Positions 26,993-36,079 of a stretch of DNA of 64,000 nt are shown in pieces. The stretch lies in contig NZ_JOFT01000011.1 of NCBI RefSeq assembly GCF_000725805.1, positions 186,001-250,000 of the forward strand, given 5' to 3'. The first letter of the stretch is position 1. Every line of letters begins with the position of its first letter. Under the pieces are notes generated by a model. The model did not search any database. It was not told the origin of the DNA and saw only the letters and a program-made list of their open reading frames with translations. The position numbers and the translations under genes are program-made. This DNA is from Streptomyces xanthophaeus. Its GTDB lineage: Bacteria > Actinomycetota > Actinomycetes > Streptomycetales > Streptomycetaceae.

Positions 26993-28164
26993 CCTCCCCG
27001 ATGGACGAGGCCCTGCTCCGGAGCCTCACGCCGAGCGTCCTCGGAGTCCTCGTCCGCCGCGGAGCCGACTTCGCGGCGGCCGAGGACGCCGTGCAGGAGG
27101 CGCTGGTCGAGGCGGTCCGCGTCTGGCCCGAGGATCCCCCTCGGGATCCGAAGGGCTGGCTGATCACCGTGGCCTGGCGCCGGTTCCTCGACGCGACCCG
27201 GGCGGACGTGGCCCGGCGCCGGCGGGAGGACCGTGTCGACGAGGAGCCGGCGCCCGGGCCCGCGCCCGCGGTGGACGACACGCTCCAGCTCTACTTCCTG
27301 TGCGCCCACCCGTCCCTGACTCCGTCGTCCGCGGTCGCGCTCACGCTGCGCGCCGTCGGCGGGCTGACCACCCGCCAGATCGCCCAGGCCTATCTGGTGC
27401 CGGAGGCGACGATGGCGCAGCGCATCAGCCGGGCCAAGCGCACCGTCTCCGGTGTGCGCTTCGAGGAGCCGGGTGACGTCGCCACCGTGCTGCGCGTGCT
27501 GTACCTGGTCTTCAACGAGGGCTATTCCGGCGATGTCGACCTCGCCGCCGAGGCCATCCGGCTCACCCGGCAGCTCGCGGCGTCGATCGACCATCCCGAG
27601 GTGGCGGGCCTGCTGGCGCTGATGCTGCTCCACCACGCCCGGCGCGCTGCCCGGACCGCGCCCGACGGCAGCCTGGTGCCGCTCGCTGCGCAGGACCGGG
27701 GCCGGTGGGACCGCAGGGCGATCGCCGAGGGCGTCGTGGTCCTGCAGGCCGCTCTGGCCCGTGACCGGCTGGGCGAGTACCAGGCCCAGGCCGCCGTCGC
27801 GGCGCTGCACGCCGACGCGCCCACGGCCGGGGAGACCGACTGGGTGCAGATCGTCGAGTGGTACGACGAGCTGGCGCGCCTCACCGACAGCCCGGTGGTC
27901 CGGCTCAACCGTGCGGTGGCCGTCGGCGAGGCCGACGGACCGCGCGCCGGCCTGGCGGCGCTGGCGGAGCTGGACGAGGCGCTGCCCCGCCGGGCCGCGG
28001 TGGCGGCGTACCTGCACGAGCGCGACGGTGACCTGGTGACGGCGGCACGGCTGTACGCCGACGCGGCCAGGAAGGCACCGAACCTCGCCGAACGCGACCA
28101 CCTGACGCGCCAGGCAGCCCGTCTCAACGAATTCCGGTCCCGGGGGTCGGGTCCGCCCAGGTGA
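26989..28164 (+). CDS. ECF sigma factor, ECF42-like with C-terminal TPR extension
   Basis: I choose the GTG at 26989, which overlaps the DGPF stop as GTGA and implies translational coupling; an ATG at 27001 is the alternative. Residues 5-70 form sigma region 2 (AAEDAVQEALVEAVRVWPED, GWLITVAWRRFLDATRADVA). Region 4 follows (GGLTTRQIAQAYLVPEATMA, RISRAKRTV). The remaining ~220 residues are a helical TPR-like domain (VLYLVFNEGYSGD, LNRAVAVGEADGP, ARLYADAARKAPN) that defines ECF42. No anti-sigma factor is nearby, consistent with control through the C-terminal domain. Confidence 0.93.
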   Translation: MTSPMDEALLRSLTPSVLGVLVRRGADFAAAEDAVQEALVEAVRVWPEDPPRDPKGWLITVAWRRFLDATRADVARRRREDRVDEEPAPGPAPAVDDTLQLYFLCAHPSLTPSSAVALTLRAVGGLTTRQIAQAYLVPEATMAQRISRAKRTVSGVRFEEPGDVATVLRVLYLVFNEGYSGDVDLAAEAIRLTRQLAASIDHPEVAGLLALMLLHHARRAARTAPDGSLVPLAAQDRGRWDRRAIAEGVVVLQAALARDRLGEYQAQAAVAALHADAPTAGETDWVQIVEWYDELARLTDSPVVRLNRAVAVGEADGPRAGLAALAELDEALPRRAAVAAYLHERDGDLVTAARLYADAARKAPNLAERDHLTRQAARLNEFRSRGSGPPR

Positions 28165-28196
28165 GGTCGGGAGGTGGCGTGTGGGGGGGTCGAGGG

Positions 28197-28868
28197 CTAC
28201 GCGTCGTGCTTCCGGCGCACCATCTCGGCGATCCAGGCGGGCGCGAACGGCGAGGTGCAGCCCGGGGACGTCGGGTAGTCCTTGAGCACCTCCAGGCGCT
28301 CACCGATGCCGATGGCCCGGGTGCGGAGCTCGGCGTGCTCGATCCCGATCTGGGCCAGGCAGTGGTTCATCGCCCACTGCAGGCGGTCGGGGGCGTCCTT
28401 CATCTGCGCCTCGATGACGTCGAGCAGTCCTTCGAGGTCGAGGCCCTCGGGCTGCTTGGCCACGCGTTCGGAGGTCAGCGCCCATCCGGCGCTCGCGACC
28501 ACGGGATCCGGATCGGCCGACCAGGCCAGGCGCAGTTCTTCGGCGTGCGGGTTCTTCCTGACCACGTAGTTGACGAGCCAGTCGTGCACCTTGGGTGTGC
28601 GCGCCTCGCGGAGCATGACGTCCAGCTCGTCGCGTTCGAACGCCTTCGGGCGGCAGATGAGGAGCGCCAGCAGCCTCGCCGCGGTGTCTTCCGTCTCCCA
28701 GAGCCGGCGTGCGAGCTCCTGCTGGGTCCGCAGCCGCTTCGCGAGCGCGCGGAGCTTGCCGAGGTTCACACCGTGGTCGTCACCGTGCTTCTCGTTCACC
28801 GCGCGTGCCTTCGGGTCCTCCAGCGCGGCCAGCTCGGCCATCACCTCGGCCACCGTCGTTTCGGCCAC
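28197..28868 (-). CDS. DNA alkylation repair (AlkD-like HEAT) protein
   Basis: The 223-residue protein from a GTG at 28868 is all-helical with HEAT-like repeats, as in PF08713 DNA glycosylases. Examples are GVNLGKLRALAKRLRTQ, RLLALLICRPKAFERDELDV, VHDWLVNYVVRKNP, SAGWALTSERVAKQ and MNHCLAQIGIEHAELRTRAI. AlkD enzymes excise N3- or N7-alkylated purines without base flipping. This subgroup (with VNEKHGDDHGVNLG) is distant from AlkD itself, so the exact activity is inferred. AAGGAAG precedes the start. Confidence 0.82.
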   Translation of the reverse strand: MAETTVAEVMAELAALEDPKARAVNEKHGDDHGVNLGKLRALAKRLRTQQELARRLWETEDTAARLLALLICRPKAFERDELDVMLREARTPKVHDWLVNYVVRKNPHAEELRLAWSADPDPVVASAGWALTSERVAKQPEGLDLEGLLDVIEAQMKDAPDRLQWAMNHCLAQIGIEHAELRTRAIGIGERLEVLKDYPTSPGCTSPFAPAWIAEMVRRKHDA

Positions 28869-28994
28869 GTCGGCTTCCTTCCCTCGCCTGCCGTACGCAG
28901 CCTACGTCGGGAGCCGGCTCCGGCTTCGTGCGGCGCGGTCCCCTGGTGCGCGGGGGTCCTTGGAGGGGCTTGACGGCCGCAACCAAACAAATGA

Positions 28995-29025
28995 CACTCG
29001 GAGTGCAAGTTGTTTTGTGGCACTC
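28995..29025. promoter_or_regulatory. CACTC/GAGTG operator cluster
   Basis: CACTC-G-GAGTG is a perfect 11-bp palindrome (28995-29005). Its right arm extended as GAGTGC also faces GCACTC (29020-29025) across 13 nt. The cluster lies 38-68 nt upstream of the membrane protein at 29063 and resembles TetR-type operators. Confidence 0.45.
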
Positions 29026-29062
29026 GGGGCCGAAGAGTCTGTTTTGCGGCGAAAGGATAGCC

Positions 29063-29554
29063 ATGTCCATCACCAGTGACCACGTACCCCCGGCGCCTCC
29101 CGCCCGTGAAGGCCGCGAAGGCCGTGCGGCGGCCGGGCGCGGGCACAGAGCGGCCTATGCCGTCGTGGGCGCGGTCATGGCGGCCGTGTGGGCCCTCGGC
29201 GGGGACACGCCCGCGTGGGAGCACGCGCTGCGCCTCCTGCTGCTGATCCTGGGCGTGAGCGTGGCGGTGCGCCTGGTCCGCCGCCGACTCGCCCGCACCG
29301 GGCGCGTCCCGGTCAGCGGTCGCCTCTTCTTCGGCTTGCTGGCCGCGAAGATGCTGCTCGTGGCGGTGGCCCTGCTCGTCGACCGGATCGCCGGCCGGTG
29401 GTTCTCCGACCCGAACCTGGTCACCGCCGCGTTCCTGTTCGCCTTCGTCGTGGCGTGCGGCCCCGCGCTGCACGCCCGGCTGTCGCGGGGCTCCGCTCCC
29501 TCCGACGCCGCCAGTCAGGCGGTGTACACCACGATGAAGTCGCCGCAGGGGTGA
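29063..29554 (+). CDS. Membrane protein, three to four helices
   Basis: The ATG at 29063 follows AAAGGA and gives 163 residues. After a Pro/Arg-rich cytosolic leader come hydrophobic segments AAYAVVGAVMAAVWALGG, HALRLLLLILGVSVAVRLV, FFGLLAAKMLLVAVALLV and VTAAFLFAFVVACGPAL. No family name is known to me. It probably depends on the upstream CACTC/GAGTG operator. Its last 13 codons overlap the end of the convergent MBL gene. Confidence 0.72.
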   Translation: MSITSDHVPPAPPAREGREGRAAAGRGHRAAYAVVGAVMAAVWALGGDTPAWEHALRLLLLILGVSVAVRLVRRRLARTGRVPVSGRLFFGLLAAKMLLVAVALLVDRIAGRWFSDPNLVTAAFLFAFVVACGPALHARLSRGSAPSDAASQAVYTTMKSPQG

Positions 29555-30375
29555 GAGCCCGACTGCCCCGCGGTCGCATCGAGGGCCTGGCGCAGGGTGC
29601 GCAGATGGGCGGTGGTGAGCTGGAGCGGGAGCTCGTCCGGCTGGTGGGTGGTACCTCTGGGGTAGTCGGTGTCGGGAGTGGTGGCCATCTCGATGTGGCA
29701 GCCGAGGACGTACGTGACCGGGCGGGTCGCGCAGAACTCTAGGAGCCGGTCCACGGTCTCCGAGAACGCGGCACGGTCCTCCACGTAGAGCCGCCCGGGG
29801 TAGAGCGAGTCCCCGGTCAGCAGCAGGCCCGTGTGCCGGTCGTAGAAGACCAGCGCGGCGCGGTGGTGTCCCGGACCGGGGACCAGGTCCAGGACCCGTC
29901 CGCCCAGATCCAGTTCGGCCGTCCGGTGCGGCCAGTCGGCGAGCCCGAAGTGGGCCGTGACCTCCTCCAGTCCGATGCCGACGACCGTGGTGCCGGGTCG
30001 GTCGGCGAACTGTCCGTCGGCCGCGACGTGGTCGCCGTGGCCGTGCGTGTGGGCGACCGTCAGCTCGTACCGCGCTCGTGGATTGCGCGTCAGCCAGTCC
30101 TCGATCAGCGCGTCGACGGTCGCCCGCAGGGGGAAGTGGCCGGGGGCGGAGGTGGCACCCGTGTCGATCAGCAGCGCGCCCTCGTTCCCGAAGAGCAGGA
30201 AGAGGAAGGGCGCCTCGTAGTGCACGGACTTGTTCTGACGCAGGATCAACGTGTCCTCGGTGTACGCGTGGACCTGGATCTCCGGAGCAGGGTCGTGCTT
30301 GGGTGACGGCCATCCCGCATGCCACTCGACATCGAGACTGCCGACTACCGGGGCGCCACCAAGGAAGTCGATCAC
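29515..30375 (-). CDS. MBL-fold metallohydrolase
   Basis: The 286-residue protein has the metallo-beta-lactamase signature HTHGHGDHVA near residue 110, preceded by LLIDTGATSAPGHFPL. Other metal ligands are in VPGPGHHRAALVFYD and LLLTGDSLYPGRLYVED, plus a C-terminal VLGCHIEMA. Length fits hydrolases acting on small esters or thioesters. It lies 9 nt after the TetR gene stop on the same strand, so it forms an operon with that regulator. Confidence 0.9.
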   Translation of the reverse strand: MIDFLGGAPVVGSLDVEWHAGWPSPKHDPAPEIQVHAYTEDTLILRQNKSVHYEAPFLFLLFGNEGALLIDTGATSAPGHFPLRATVDALIEDWLTRNPRARYELTVAHTHGHGDHVAADGQFADRPGTTVVGIGLEEVTAHFGLADWPHRTAELDLGGRVLDLVPGPGHHRAALVFYDRHTGLLLTGDSLYPGRLYVEDRAAFSETVDRLLEFCATRPVTYVLGCHIEMATTPDTDYPRGTTHQPDELPLQLTTAHLRTLRQALDATAGQSGSHPCGDFIVVYTA

Positions 30376-30384
30376 GGGCCCAAT

Positions 30385-31056
30385 CTATCGCGCCGGATCA
30401 CGGGCGGCGTCCCCGTCGGGGGCCGGCCCGTGGTGCGGATCCGCGGTGGCGAGCAGGGCGTGGACCGCCGTGTCCATGGTGCGGGTGGCCGATGCGATGC
30501 TCAGGCCGCTGCTTCGCCAGTGGTACCAGGCGCCCCATGTGGTCACCGCGTCCAGCCCGTGGAGCACCTCGGCCCTGCGCGCGGCGGGCAAGCGTCCGAG
30601 TTCTTCGGCGAAGACCTCCGCCAGTCGCGCCCGGGCGAAGTCCAGGACCTGGCGGGTGACTTCGTCGACGCGCTCGCGTGGTGTCTCCAGTCTCATCAGC
30701 GCCAGCTGGGCCGGCGTGATCCACTCCAGGATCCGGGCCCGCTGCTCCGTGAGCGCTGCCACCCGGACGGCCCGCGGGCCGTCCGCGGGCAGCGGTCTGA
30801 TCTGCTCCATCAGCTGCTCCAGCCGACGCGCGATGGCCGTCTCCACCAGCTGGGACAGGTCGGCGTAGTGGTGGAACACGAGGCGCCGGGACACACCGGC
30901 GCGTTCGGCGACCCGCTCCGCCGGGAAGTGGGATTCCCCGTCGTCGAGCAGGGAGAGGACGGCCTCGGCGATCTTCACCCGGGTCTGGCGTCCACGCTCG
31001 GCGCGGCCGTCGGCGGCGCGCTCGTCCACCCGGGCCCGTCGGGCCGGCTGTTCCAC
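30385..31056 (-). CDS. TetR-family transcriptional regulator
   Basis: The GTG at 31056 follows GGGAGGGG and gives 223 residues. The N-terminal HTH is RVKIAEAVLSLLDDGESHF to AERAGVSRRLVFHHYADLSQ, the classic TetR pattern. The C-terminal helical ligand domain is divergent. It is divergent from the SDR at 31246, and the region between contains a perfect 16-bp palindrome that is its probable operator. It is co-directional with the MBL hydrolase, so it may control both units. Confidence 0.9.
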   Translation of the reverse strand: MEQPARRARVDERAADGRAERGRQTRVKIAEAVLSLLDDGESHFPAERVAERAGVSRRLVFHHYADLSQLVETAIARRLEQLMEQIRPLPADGPRAVRVAALTEQRARILEWITPAQLALMRLETPRERVDEVTRQVLDFARARLAEVFAEELGRLPAARRAEVLHGLDAVTTWGAWYHWRSSGLSIASATRTMDTAVHALLATADPHHGPAPDGDAARDPAR

Positions 31057-31212
31057 GATGCCCCTCCCTGCCTGCCGCACTCGGCCGTGGTCGCCATGGT
31101 CACACACCTCCGTACGCGTCGGCCCGCCGATGGCGGCCGGACGGCGAGTTCCGGCCCCGGTCCCACGACAGGCGCGTCAAGGCATGGACACGACACGCAG
31201 CTGATCCCTACT

Positions 31213-31228
31213 GTTCGTTCGAACGAAC
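31213..31228. promoter_or_regulatory. TetR operator palindrome
   Basis: GTTCGTTC-GAACGAAC is a perfect 16-bp palindrome between the divergent TetR and SDR genes. It ends 4 nt before the SDR ribosome binding site, so a bound repressor would block SDR transcription. GTTCG/CGAAC symmetry is common for TetR sites governing SDR genes. Confidence 0.7.
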
Positions 31229-31245
31229 GACAGGGAGGCATGCAC

Positions 31246-32037
31246 ATGCGCATCACCGGATCGACCGTTCTCGTCACCGGAGTCACGGGCGGCATCGGCC
31301 TGACACTGGCCCGCTCGCTCGCCGCGAAGGGAGCGCGGCTGATCGTCACCGGACGCCGCGAGGAGGCCCTGAAGGCAGTGGCGGACGAACTCGGCGCCCG
31401 GGCCGTCGTCGCCGATCTCTCCGAAGCTTCCGATGTCGCCCGCCTGGCCGAGGCATGCCCCGAGACCGACATCCTCATCGCCAACGCCGCCCTGCCGTCC
31501 AGCGGTGAGCTCCTCGACTACACCCCGGAGCAGATCGACCGCGCCCTCGCGGTGAACCTACGGGCACCGGTCATGCTGACGCGCCTGCTCGCCCCCCGCA
31601 TGGTCGCGGCGGGCCGGGGGCACATCGCCCTCGTCGGCTCGATCTCCGGGAAGGCGGCCACCAAGTCGTCGTCCCTCTACAACGCGACGAAGTTCGGGCT
31701 GCGCGGCTTCGCTCTGGCCTTCCGCCAGGATCTGCACGGCACCGGAGTGGGCGTATCCCTGGTCCAGCCCGGATACGTCCGGGACGCGGGCATGTTCGCC
31801 GCGACCGGGGCAACTCCCCCTGGCGGCGCACGGACGGTCTCGCCGGACCAGGTGGCGCGGGGCGTGATCCGGGCCGTGGAGCGCAACTTGTGCGAAGTCA
31901 ATGTCGCCCCGGTCGAGTTGAAGCTCCTCAGCGCCATCGCCGGCCAGTTCCCGGCCTTCTCCGAACGGGTGCAGAGCCGCGCCGGGGTCGACGGGACGGT
32001 CCGCCGCATCGTGGAGGCGCAACGCCGGAGCCGCTGA
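31246..32037 (+). CDS. Short-chain dehydrogenase/reductase
   Basis: The second ATG (31246) is chosen because GGGAGG lies 7 nt upstream; the ATG at 31240 would be too close. The 263-residue SDR has TGVTGGIG (cofactor), NAALPSSG in place of NNAG, GSISGKAA with catalytic Ser, and YNATKFG (Tyr, Lys). The C-terminal third is divergent, as in NAD(P)-dependent SDRs acting on lipids or retinoid-like substrates. Regulated by the divergent TetR. Confidence 0.9.
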   Translation: MRITGSTVLVTGVTGGIGLTLARSLAAKGARLIVTGRREEALKAVADELGARAVVADLSEASDVARLAEACPETDILIANAALPSSGELLDYTPEQIDRALAVNLRAPVMLTRLLAPRMVAAGRGHIALVGSISGKAATKSSSLYNATKFGLRGFALAFRQDLHGTGVGVSLVQPGYVRDAGMFAATGATPPGGARTVSPDQVARGVIRAVERNLCEVNVAPVELKLLSAIAGQFPAFSERVQSRAGVDGTVRRIVEAQRRSR

Positions 32038-32088
32038 CTGAGTACACGTACTCATGCGGCATCCGGTCCGCGGCGACAAGCTGGGCGC

Positions 32089-32232
32089 ATGAACCAGCGT
32101 GAATGGAAACCGGACCACCACCGTCGCGGCGTGGAACGTGTCGCAGCCACCGTCCTCGCGGTCGCCGCGGCGGTCTTCGCCGCGGCGGCCATCGCCATCG
32201 TCTCCATCGTCCTGGTCTACACGTTCGCCTGA
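32089..32232 (+). CDS. 47-residue single-span membrane protein
   Basis: An ATG at 32089 opens a 47-codon frame: a charged head (NQREWKPDHHRRGVERVA) followed by one long hydrophobic helix (LAVAAAVFAAAAIAIVSIVL) and a stop at 32230-32232. The charge-then-helix pattern with 52 nt of spacing after the SDR supports a real small protein, possibly co-transcribed. No strong RBS is visible. Confidence 0.45.
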   Translation: MNQREWKPDHHRRGVERVAATVLAVAAAVFAAAAIAIVSIVLVYTFA

Positions 32233-32261
32233 GCAGCGGACCATGGCGCATGCCCGGGACG

Positions 32262-32277
32262 TACAACTCTGGTTGTA
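32262..32277. promoter_or_regulatory. Inverted repeat upstream of secreted hydrolase
   Basis: TACAAC-TCTG-GTTGTA has perfect 6-bp arms in the 161-bp gap before the secreted hydrolase. It is a possible operator for that gene. Confidence 0.35.
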
Positions 32278-32393
32278 GCCGGACTCTTCCCCCAGTGGTA
32301 CAGAGGAATCAACTCCTGGTGGGCCGACACAGGAGGTGGACGGCGCCTACGGTGTCGTCCGTTGCGCACCACCTGCTGACGGAGGACCGCTGC

Positions 32394-34001
32394 ATGGAGA
32401 CCCGTTTGGCTCATGACCCGCGCAAGCGAGGGGTGTGGGGCATAGCCCTCGTGCTGATCGCGGTCACCGCGCTCCTCGGGACCTCGCCCGGGGCTGCCAC
32501 GGCAACGACCCCCGCCGCCCCGCCCGTGCCCGTTCTGACCTGGGGGCCCTGCGCCGGCCCGGGGGACGGCTTCGAGTGCGCGACCGCCCGGGTACCGCTG
32601 GACCACCGTCATCCGGACGGGCGTACCATCCCGCTCGCGGTCACCCGCAAGCTCGCCGCAGACCCCGCCCGCCGCACCGGTGTGCTCCTGCTGCACCCCG
32701 GTGGACCCGGCAATTCCGGCGTGGACTTCGCCCGCAACAGCTACGACGCGCTCCCCGCCTCCCTCCGCGACGCCTTCGACGTCGTCGGGTACGACATGCG
32801 CGGCGTGGCGCGCAGCGGGCAGGTGGAGTGCTGGAACGACACCGAGTACGCGGCCGCCGTGGACGCCGCGCGCGGTGTGCCCGGCCCCGGCGCCCTGCGC
32901 GGGGCCGTACGGCAGGGCCTCGACTTCGCCACCGCCTGTCAGCAGCGCTCCGGCGACCTCGTGCCGTTCATCGGTACCGGATCGAACGCCAAGGACATCG
33001 ACCTGCTGCGCCAGGCCCTCGGCGAGGAGACGCTCTCCTTCTACGGCCGTTCCTTCGGCAGCTACGTCGGCACCGTCTACGCCGCGCAGTTCCCGCGGCG
33101 CGTGCGTGCCATGGTCCTGGACGGGGCCTACGATCCGCGCCTCTACGCCGACGTGCCGTACGCCTACGACGGCGCGCAGTTCGTGGCACTGGACGCGGCG
33201 GTCGGCCGGTTCCTCGACTGGTGCGCGCAGAACGCCACCACCTGCGGCTTCGGCGAGGGCAGGCCCCGCCAGGCCTTCGAACAGCTCAAGCGGGCGCTGG
33301 ACGCCGACCCCGTGATCACCGCCGGCGGACGCCCGGCCACCGGCTACACCCTCGCCTACCGGCTGATGTTCAACATCAACGCGGGCAAGGAGATCTGGCC
33401 GTACCTGGGAGAGGCCCTGCGGGCGGCCCAGGATCGCCAGGGTTCGTTCCTGCTGAACCCGCCCTCACCCGGATCCTTCGACTTCCTCAACGTCAACACG
33501 GCCGTGGAGTGCGCCGACCGGGTCTACCCGGCGGGCCCGCTGCTGCTGGGCACGCTCGTCAGTGCCCACGTCGCAGCCGCCCCGCTGCTGGGAGCCCCCA
33601 TCGGCCTCGGACCGCCCACCTACGACCACAACCACGCGCCCACCTGCGCCCAGTGGCAGGCCGAGCGCCCGAGCCGCTTCGAGGGCTCCTACCGGGCGGC
33701 CGGCTCCGCGCCGATCCTGGTCCTCGGCACGACCGGGGACCCTGACACCCCGTACCAGGACGCCGTCGCGCTCGCAGCGACGCTGGACAACGGACGGCTG
33801 CTGACGTTCGCCGCCGAAGGACACACCGCCTACAACCGGAGCGCGTGCGTCAGCACCCTGGCCACCGAGTACCTCGCCACCCTGGCGCTGCCCGCACGGG
33901 GCACCGTCTGCGCGGACGAGACGCCTCCTGGCGCGCTGGGCCTGCGCACCACGGGCATCGAGGTGGACGAGACCCGCGACGTGATCCCCGCCCTCCGCTG
34001 A
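32394..34001 (+). CDS. Secreted tripeptidyl-aminopeptidase-like hydrolase
   Basis: The ATG at 32394 follows GGAGGA and gives 535 residues. A signal peptide (GIALVLIAVTALLGTSPGAA) is followed by an S33-type alpha/beta hydrolase: WGPCAGPGDGFECATARVPL, LLHPGGPGNSGVDFA, nucleophile elbow SFYGRSFGSYVGTVY, catalytic Asp in TTGDPDTPYQ and His in AEGHTAYN. A TAP-like C-terminal domain carries paired Cys. Related Streptomyces enzymes remove N-terminal tripeptides or hydrolyse esters extracellularly. Confidence 0.9.
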   Translation: METRLAHDPRKRGVWGIALVLIAVTALLGTSPGAATATTPAAPPVPVLTWGPCAGPGDGFECATARVPLDHRHPDGRTIPLAVTRKLAADPARRTGVLLLHPGGPGNSGVDFARNSYDALPASLRDAFDVVGYDMRGVARSGQVECWNDTEYAAAVDAARGVPGPGALRGAVRQGLDFATACQQRSGDLVPFIGTGSNAKDIDLLRQALGEETLSFYGRSFGSYVGTVYAAQFPRRVRAMVLDGAYDPRLYADVPYAYDGAQFVALDAAVGRFLDWCAQNATTCGFGEGRPRQAFEQLKRALDADPVITAGGRPATGYTLAYRLMFNINAGKEIWPYLGEALRAAQDRQGSFLLNPPSPGSFDFLNVNTAVECADRVYPAGPLLLGTLVSAHVAAAPLLGAPIGLGPPTYDHNHAPTCAQWQAERPSRFEGSYRAAGSAPILVLGTTGDPDTPYQDAVALAATLDNGRLLTFAAEGHTAYNRSACVSTLATEYLATLALPARGTVCADETPPGALGLRTTGIEVDETRDVIPALR

Positions 34002-34069
34002 CGTCTAGGGTGGTCCGGACCGTCCACGCCGCCGGGGCCGGACCGGACCGCCATCGCACAGGAGTCACC

Positions 34070-34429
34070 ATGACGCGCTCGCTCGACGGCCTCGTCTTCG
34101 TCCCCGTGGCCGACCAGGCGCCCGGTCAGGTCGGCCGGCAGACCCGGTTCGAGTACCACGAGCAAGTCGGCCGCGTCTGGGCCGAGTACTCCGGTGGAGA
34201 CGTCGTCAGGGGACACCTGGTGGGCACCCGGGCCGGCGACACCCTCGATTTCCGCTACGTCCAGCTCCGCACCGACGGCACGACCGCCTCCGGGCACTGC
34301 GTCTCCCTCGTGAGGGAGCTGCCCGACGGCCGCCTCCGTCTGGAGGAGACATGGACGTGGGAGTCCCAGGCGGGCAGTGGCACCAGCCTGGTCGAGCAGG
34401 TCCCGGATCACCAGGCGTCGCAGGTGTAG
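34070..34429 (+). CDS. Conserved small protein (annotated n-acetylglutamate synthase-like)
   Basis: The ATG at 34070 follows GGAG and gives 119 residues. The protein is beta-rich: GLVFVPVADQAPGQVG, TRFEYHEQVGRVWAEYSGGD, LDFRYVQLRTDGTTASGHC, LRLEETWTWES. Homologues often carry the label n-acetylglutamate synthase in databases, but no GNAT motifs are present, so that name is probably misleading. Soluble; function unknown. Confidence 0.7.
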   Translation: MTRSLDGLVFVPVADQAPGQVGRQTRFEYHEQVGRVWAEYSGGDVVRGHLVGTRAGDTLDFRYVQLRTDGTTASGHCVSLVRELPDGRLRLEETWTWESQAGSGTSLVEQVPDHQASQV

Positions 34430-34459
34430 GCGTCGGGCGGCGCAGTGGCACCCGTCGGC

Positions 34460-36079
34460 TCAGGCGGCGGGGCAGATGCCCCGTTCGTGGTCGACGGTGG
34501 CGGTCTGGCGGGAGTACTGCCACTGCGGGGTCAGAAGCTGGTCCGTGAGCTGCTGGGCGGCTCGGGGGCTCTCGACGACGTACCCGAAGTCCTGGAGCCA
34601 GGCGGGGTAGAGGTTCTTCGAGCCGAGGTAGAACGCAGCGTCGTCCACCGCGACTACCTTGTGGTGCTGGGCGTACGGGTGGCCGTCCGCCCAGGTCGGC
34701 GCGGACGAGCTGCGGAAGGTGGCCAGTTGGAGGTTGGCACACATCTTGGTGCGGGCCGTGGCGCGGTCGCCGGTGACCAGGGCGAGACGGTCGCGGAGGG
34801 TGTCGCTGATCTCGGCGAGGGACTTGATCTGGGAGTAGCCCCCGCTGCCGACGGCGCCGCGGTTGGCGGGATCGCTGACCACGATGCGGACCTTCACCCC
34901 GGCGGCCAGCTTGGCGGCGAGCGCGTCGTACACGCGGATGTCGTAGCGCGGCAGCGGCGGGCAGGTCGCGTTGACGTCCTGCTGGGATATCTCGATGTGC
35001 CGGTCTGCCGAGGAGATCAGCGTCCGCAGAGCGCTCTCCTCGGGGTTGACCGTGTCGTAGTCGCGGTCAGCGTTGGTGTTGTCGTGGAGCCCAACGACGC
35101 ACTTGGTGTCGGGGGCGGTGGGCAGTTGCGGCCGGAAGGCCGAGGCGGGGTCGTTGCGCTGGATGCCGACCCCGAGCCCGCCGACGGCGAGGACGGGTAC
35201 GTCGCCCTGGGGTGCCGGGGCCGCGGCGGCCTTCGGCATGGCGGGCATGCAGGCGGTGCCGTTGGAGGAGGAGAACCAGACGCTGGCGATGTTGCTCTTG
35301 TTCCGGCAGGTCCAGGACCACAACTCGTCGAGGTAGCGGCCCGCCGAGGCGGCGCCCGGCCCCTTCAGCGCCAGATCGACATCGGCCACGGGGTGGGTGG
35401 TCTCCAGGTAGTCGTCCTTCCAGCTGTTGATCCCTCCCGTGACCACCGACTGGCCGTCGACCAGCAGGATCTTGGAGTGGTTCCAGGAGAACGCGGTCTT
35501 CGAGGTCGTCATCGAGGCGACGTTGAGGTCGATGTTCCGCGCGTCGTCACCGAGCCTCGCGACGAGCTCGTCGCGGTACTTCGACGGCACCACGCCCAGG
35601 TGGTAGATCGGTGCGGCGCCCACGAGGACGCGCACCTTGAGCTTGTTGCCCCGCGCCGCCGAGGCCTTCAGGCCGGTGACGAGGGCGTCCTGGAAGGCAC
35701 CGTTCGGGAACGGCGCCAGGGTGGATATGTCGACGGTCTGCTTCGCCTGGGAGACGTTCTCGGTGATCTTCGACAGCAGGCGTTCGGTACCGGGCCGCTG
35801 CGTGCACGCGCTGTCGCCCCAGCAACCGGGGGTCTGGAGCAGCCAGTCGCCGCCGCCGGGTGTCGAGGCATCGAGGGTGTTGCCCGCGGTGCGTTCCCAG
35901 ACGCGGCCTTCGAGGCCGGGCGAGACCTGACGCAGCTCCTGTTCGACGGAGTCGAGGTGCGGGGTTGCGTCGGCTGCGGCCGGGACGGCGGGCAGCAGGA
36001 CGAGCAGGGCGGCCGCAGCTGCGGCGCGGGAGGCGAGACGGGCGGGCCGGGTGGGCCGGAGCGGTACGGGGCGGAGCAA
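34460..36079 (-). CDS. pld: Secreted phospholipase D
   Basis: The 539-residue protein has a signal peptide ([20 protein letters not shown]) and two HKD motifs. These are [17 protein letters not shown] at residue 201, and [19 protein letters not shown] near 490. Both have intact H-x-K-x4-D, and the GG and GS(x)N elements follow at the usual spacing. Length and N-terminus ([33 protein letters not shown]) match extracellular Streptomyces PLD, which hydrolyses or transphosphatidylates phospholipids. The upstream 200-bp region is less GC-rich and should carry the promoter. Confidence 0.93.
   Translation of the reverse strand: MLRPVPLRPTRPARLASRAAAAAALLVLLPAVPAAADATPHLDSVEQELRQVSPGLEGRVWERTAGNTLDASTPGGGDWLLQTPGCWGDSACTQRPGTERLLSKITENVSQAKQTVDISTLAPFPNGAFQDALVTGLKASAARGNKLKVRVLVGAAPIYHLGVVPSKYRDELVARLGDDARNIDLNVASMTTSKTAFSWNHSKILLVDGQSVVTGGINSWKDDYLETTHPVADVDLALKGPGAASAGRYLDELWSWTCRNKSNIASVWFSSSNGTACMPAMPKAAAAPAPQGDVPVLAVGGLGVGIQRNDPASAFRPQLPTAPDTKCVVGLHDNTNADRDYDTVNPEESALRTLISSADRHIEISQQDVNATCPPLPRYDIRVYDALAAKLAAGVKVRIVVSDPANRGAVGSGGYSQIKSLAEISDTLRDRLALVTGDRATARTKMCANLQLATFRSSSAPTWADGHPYAQHHKVVAVDDAAFYLGSKNLYPAWLQDFGYVVESPRAAQQLTDQLLTPQWQYSRQTATVDHERGICPAA

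Noticed and set aside
34070..34429. Naming this gene as N-acetylglutamate synthase
   Set aside because: No GNAT acetyl-CoA motif is visible; the label seems inherited rather than supported.
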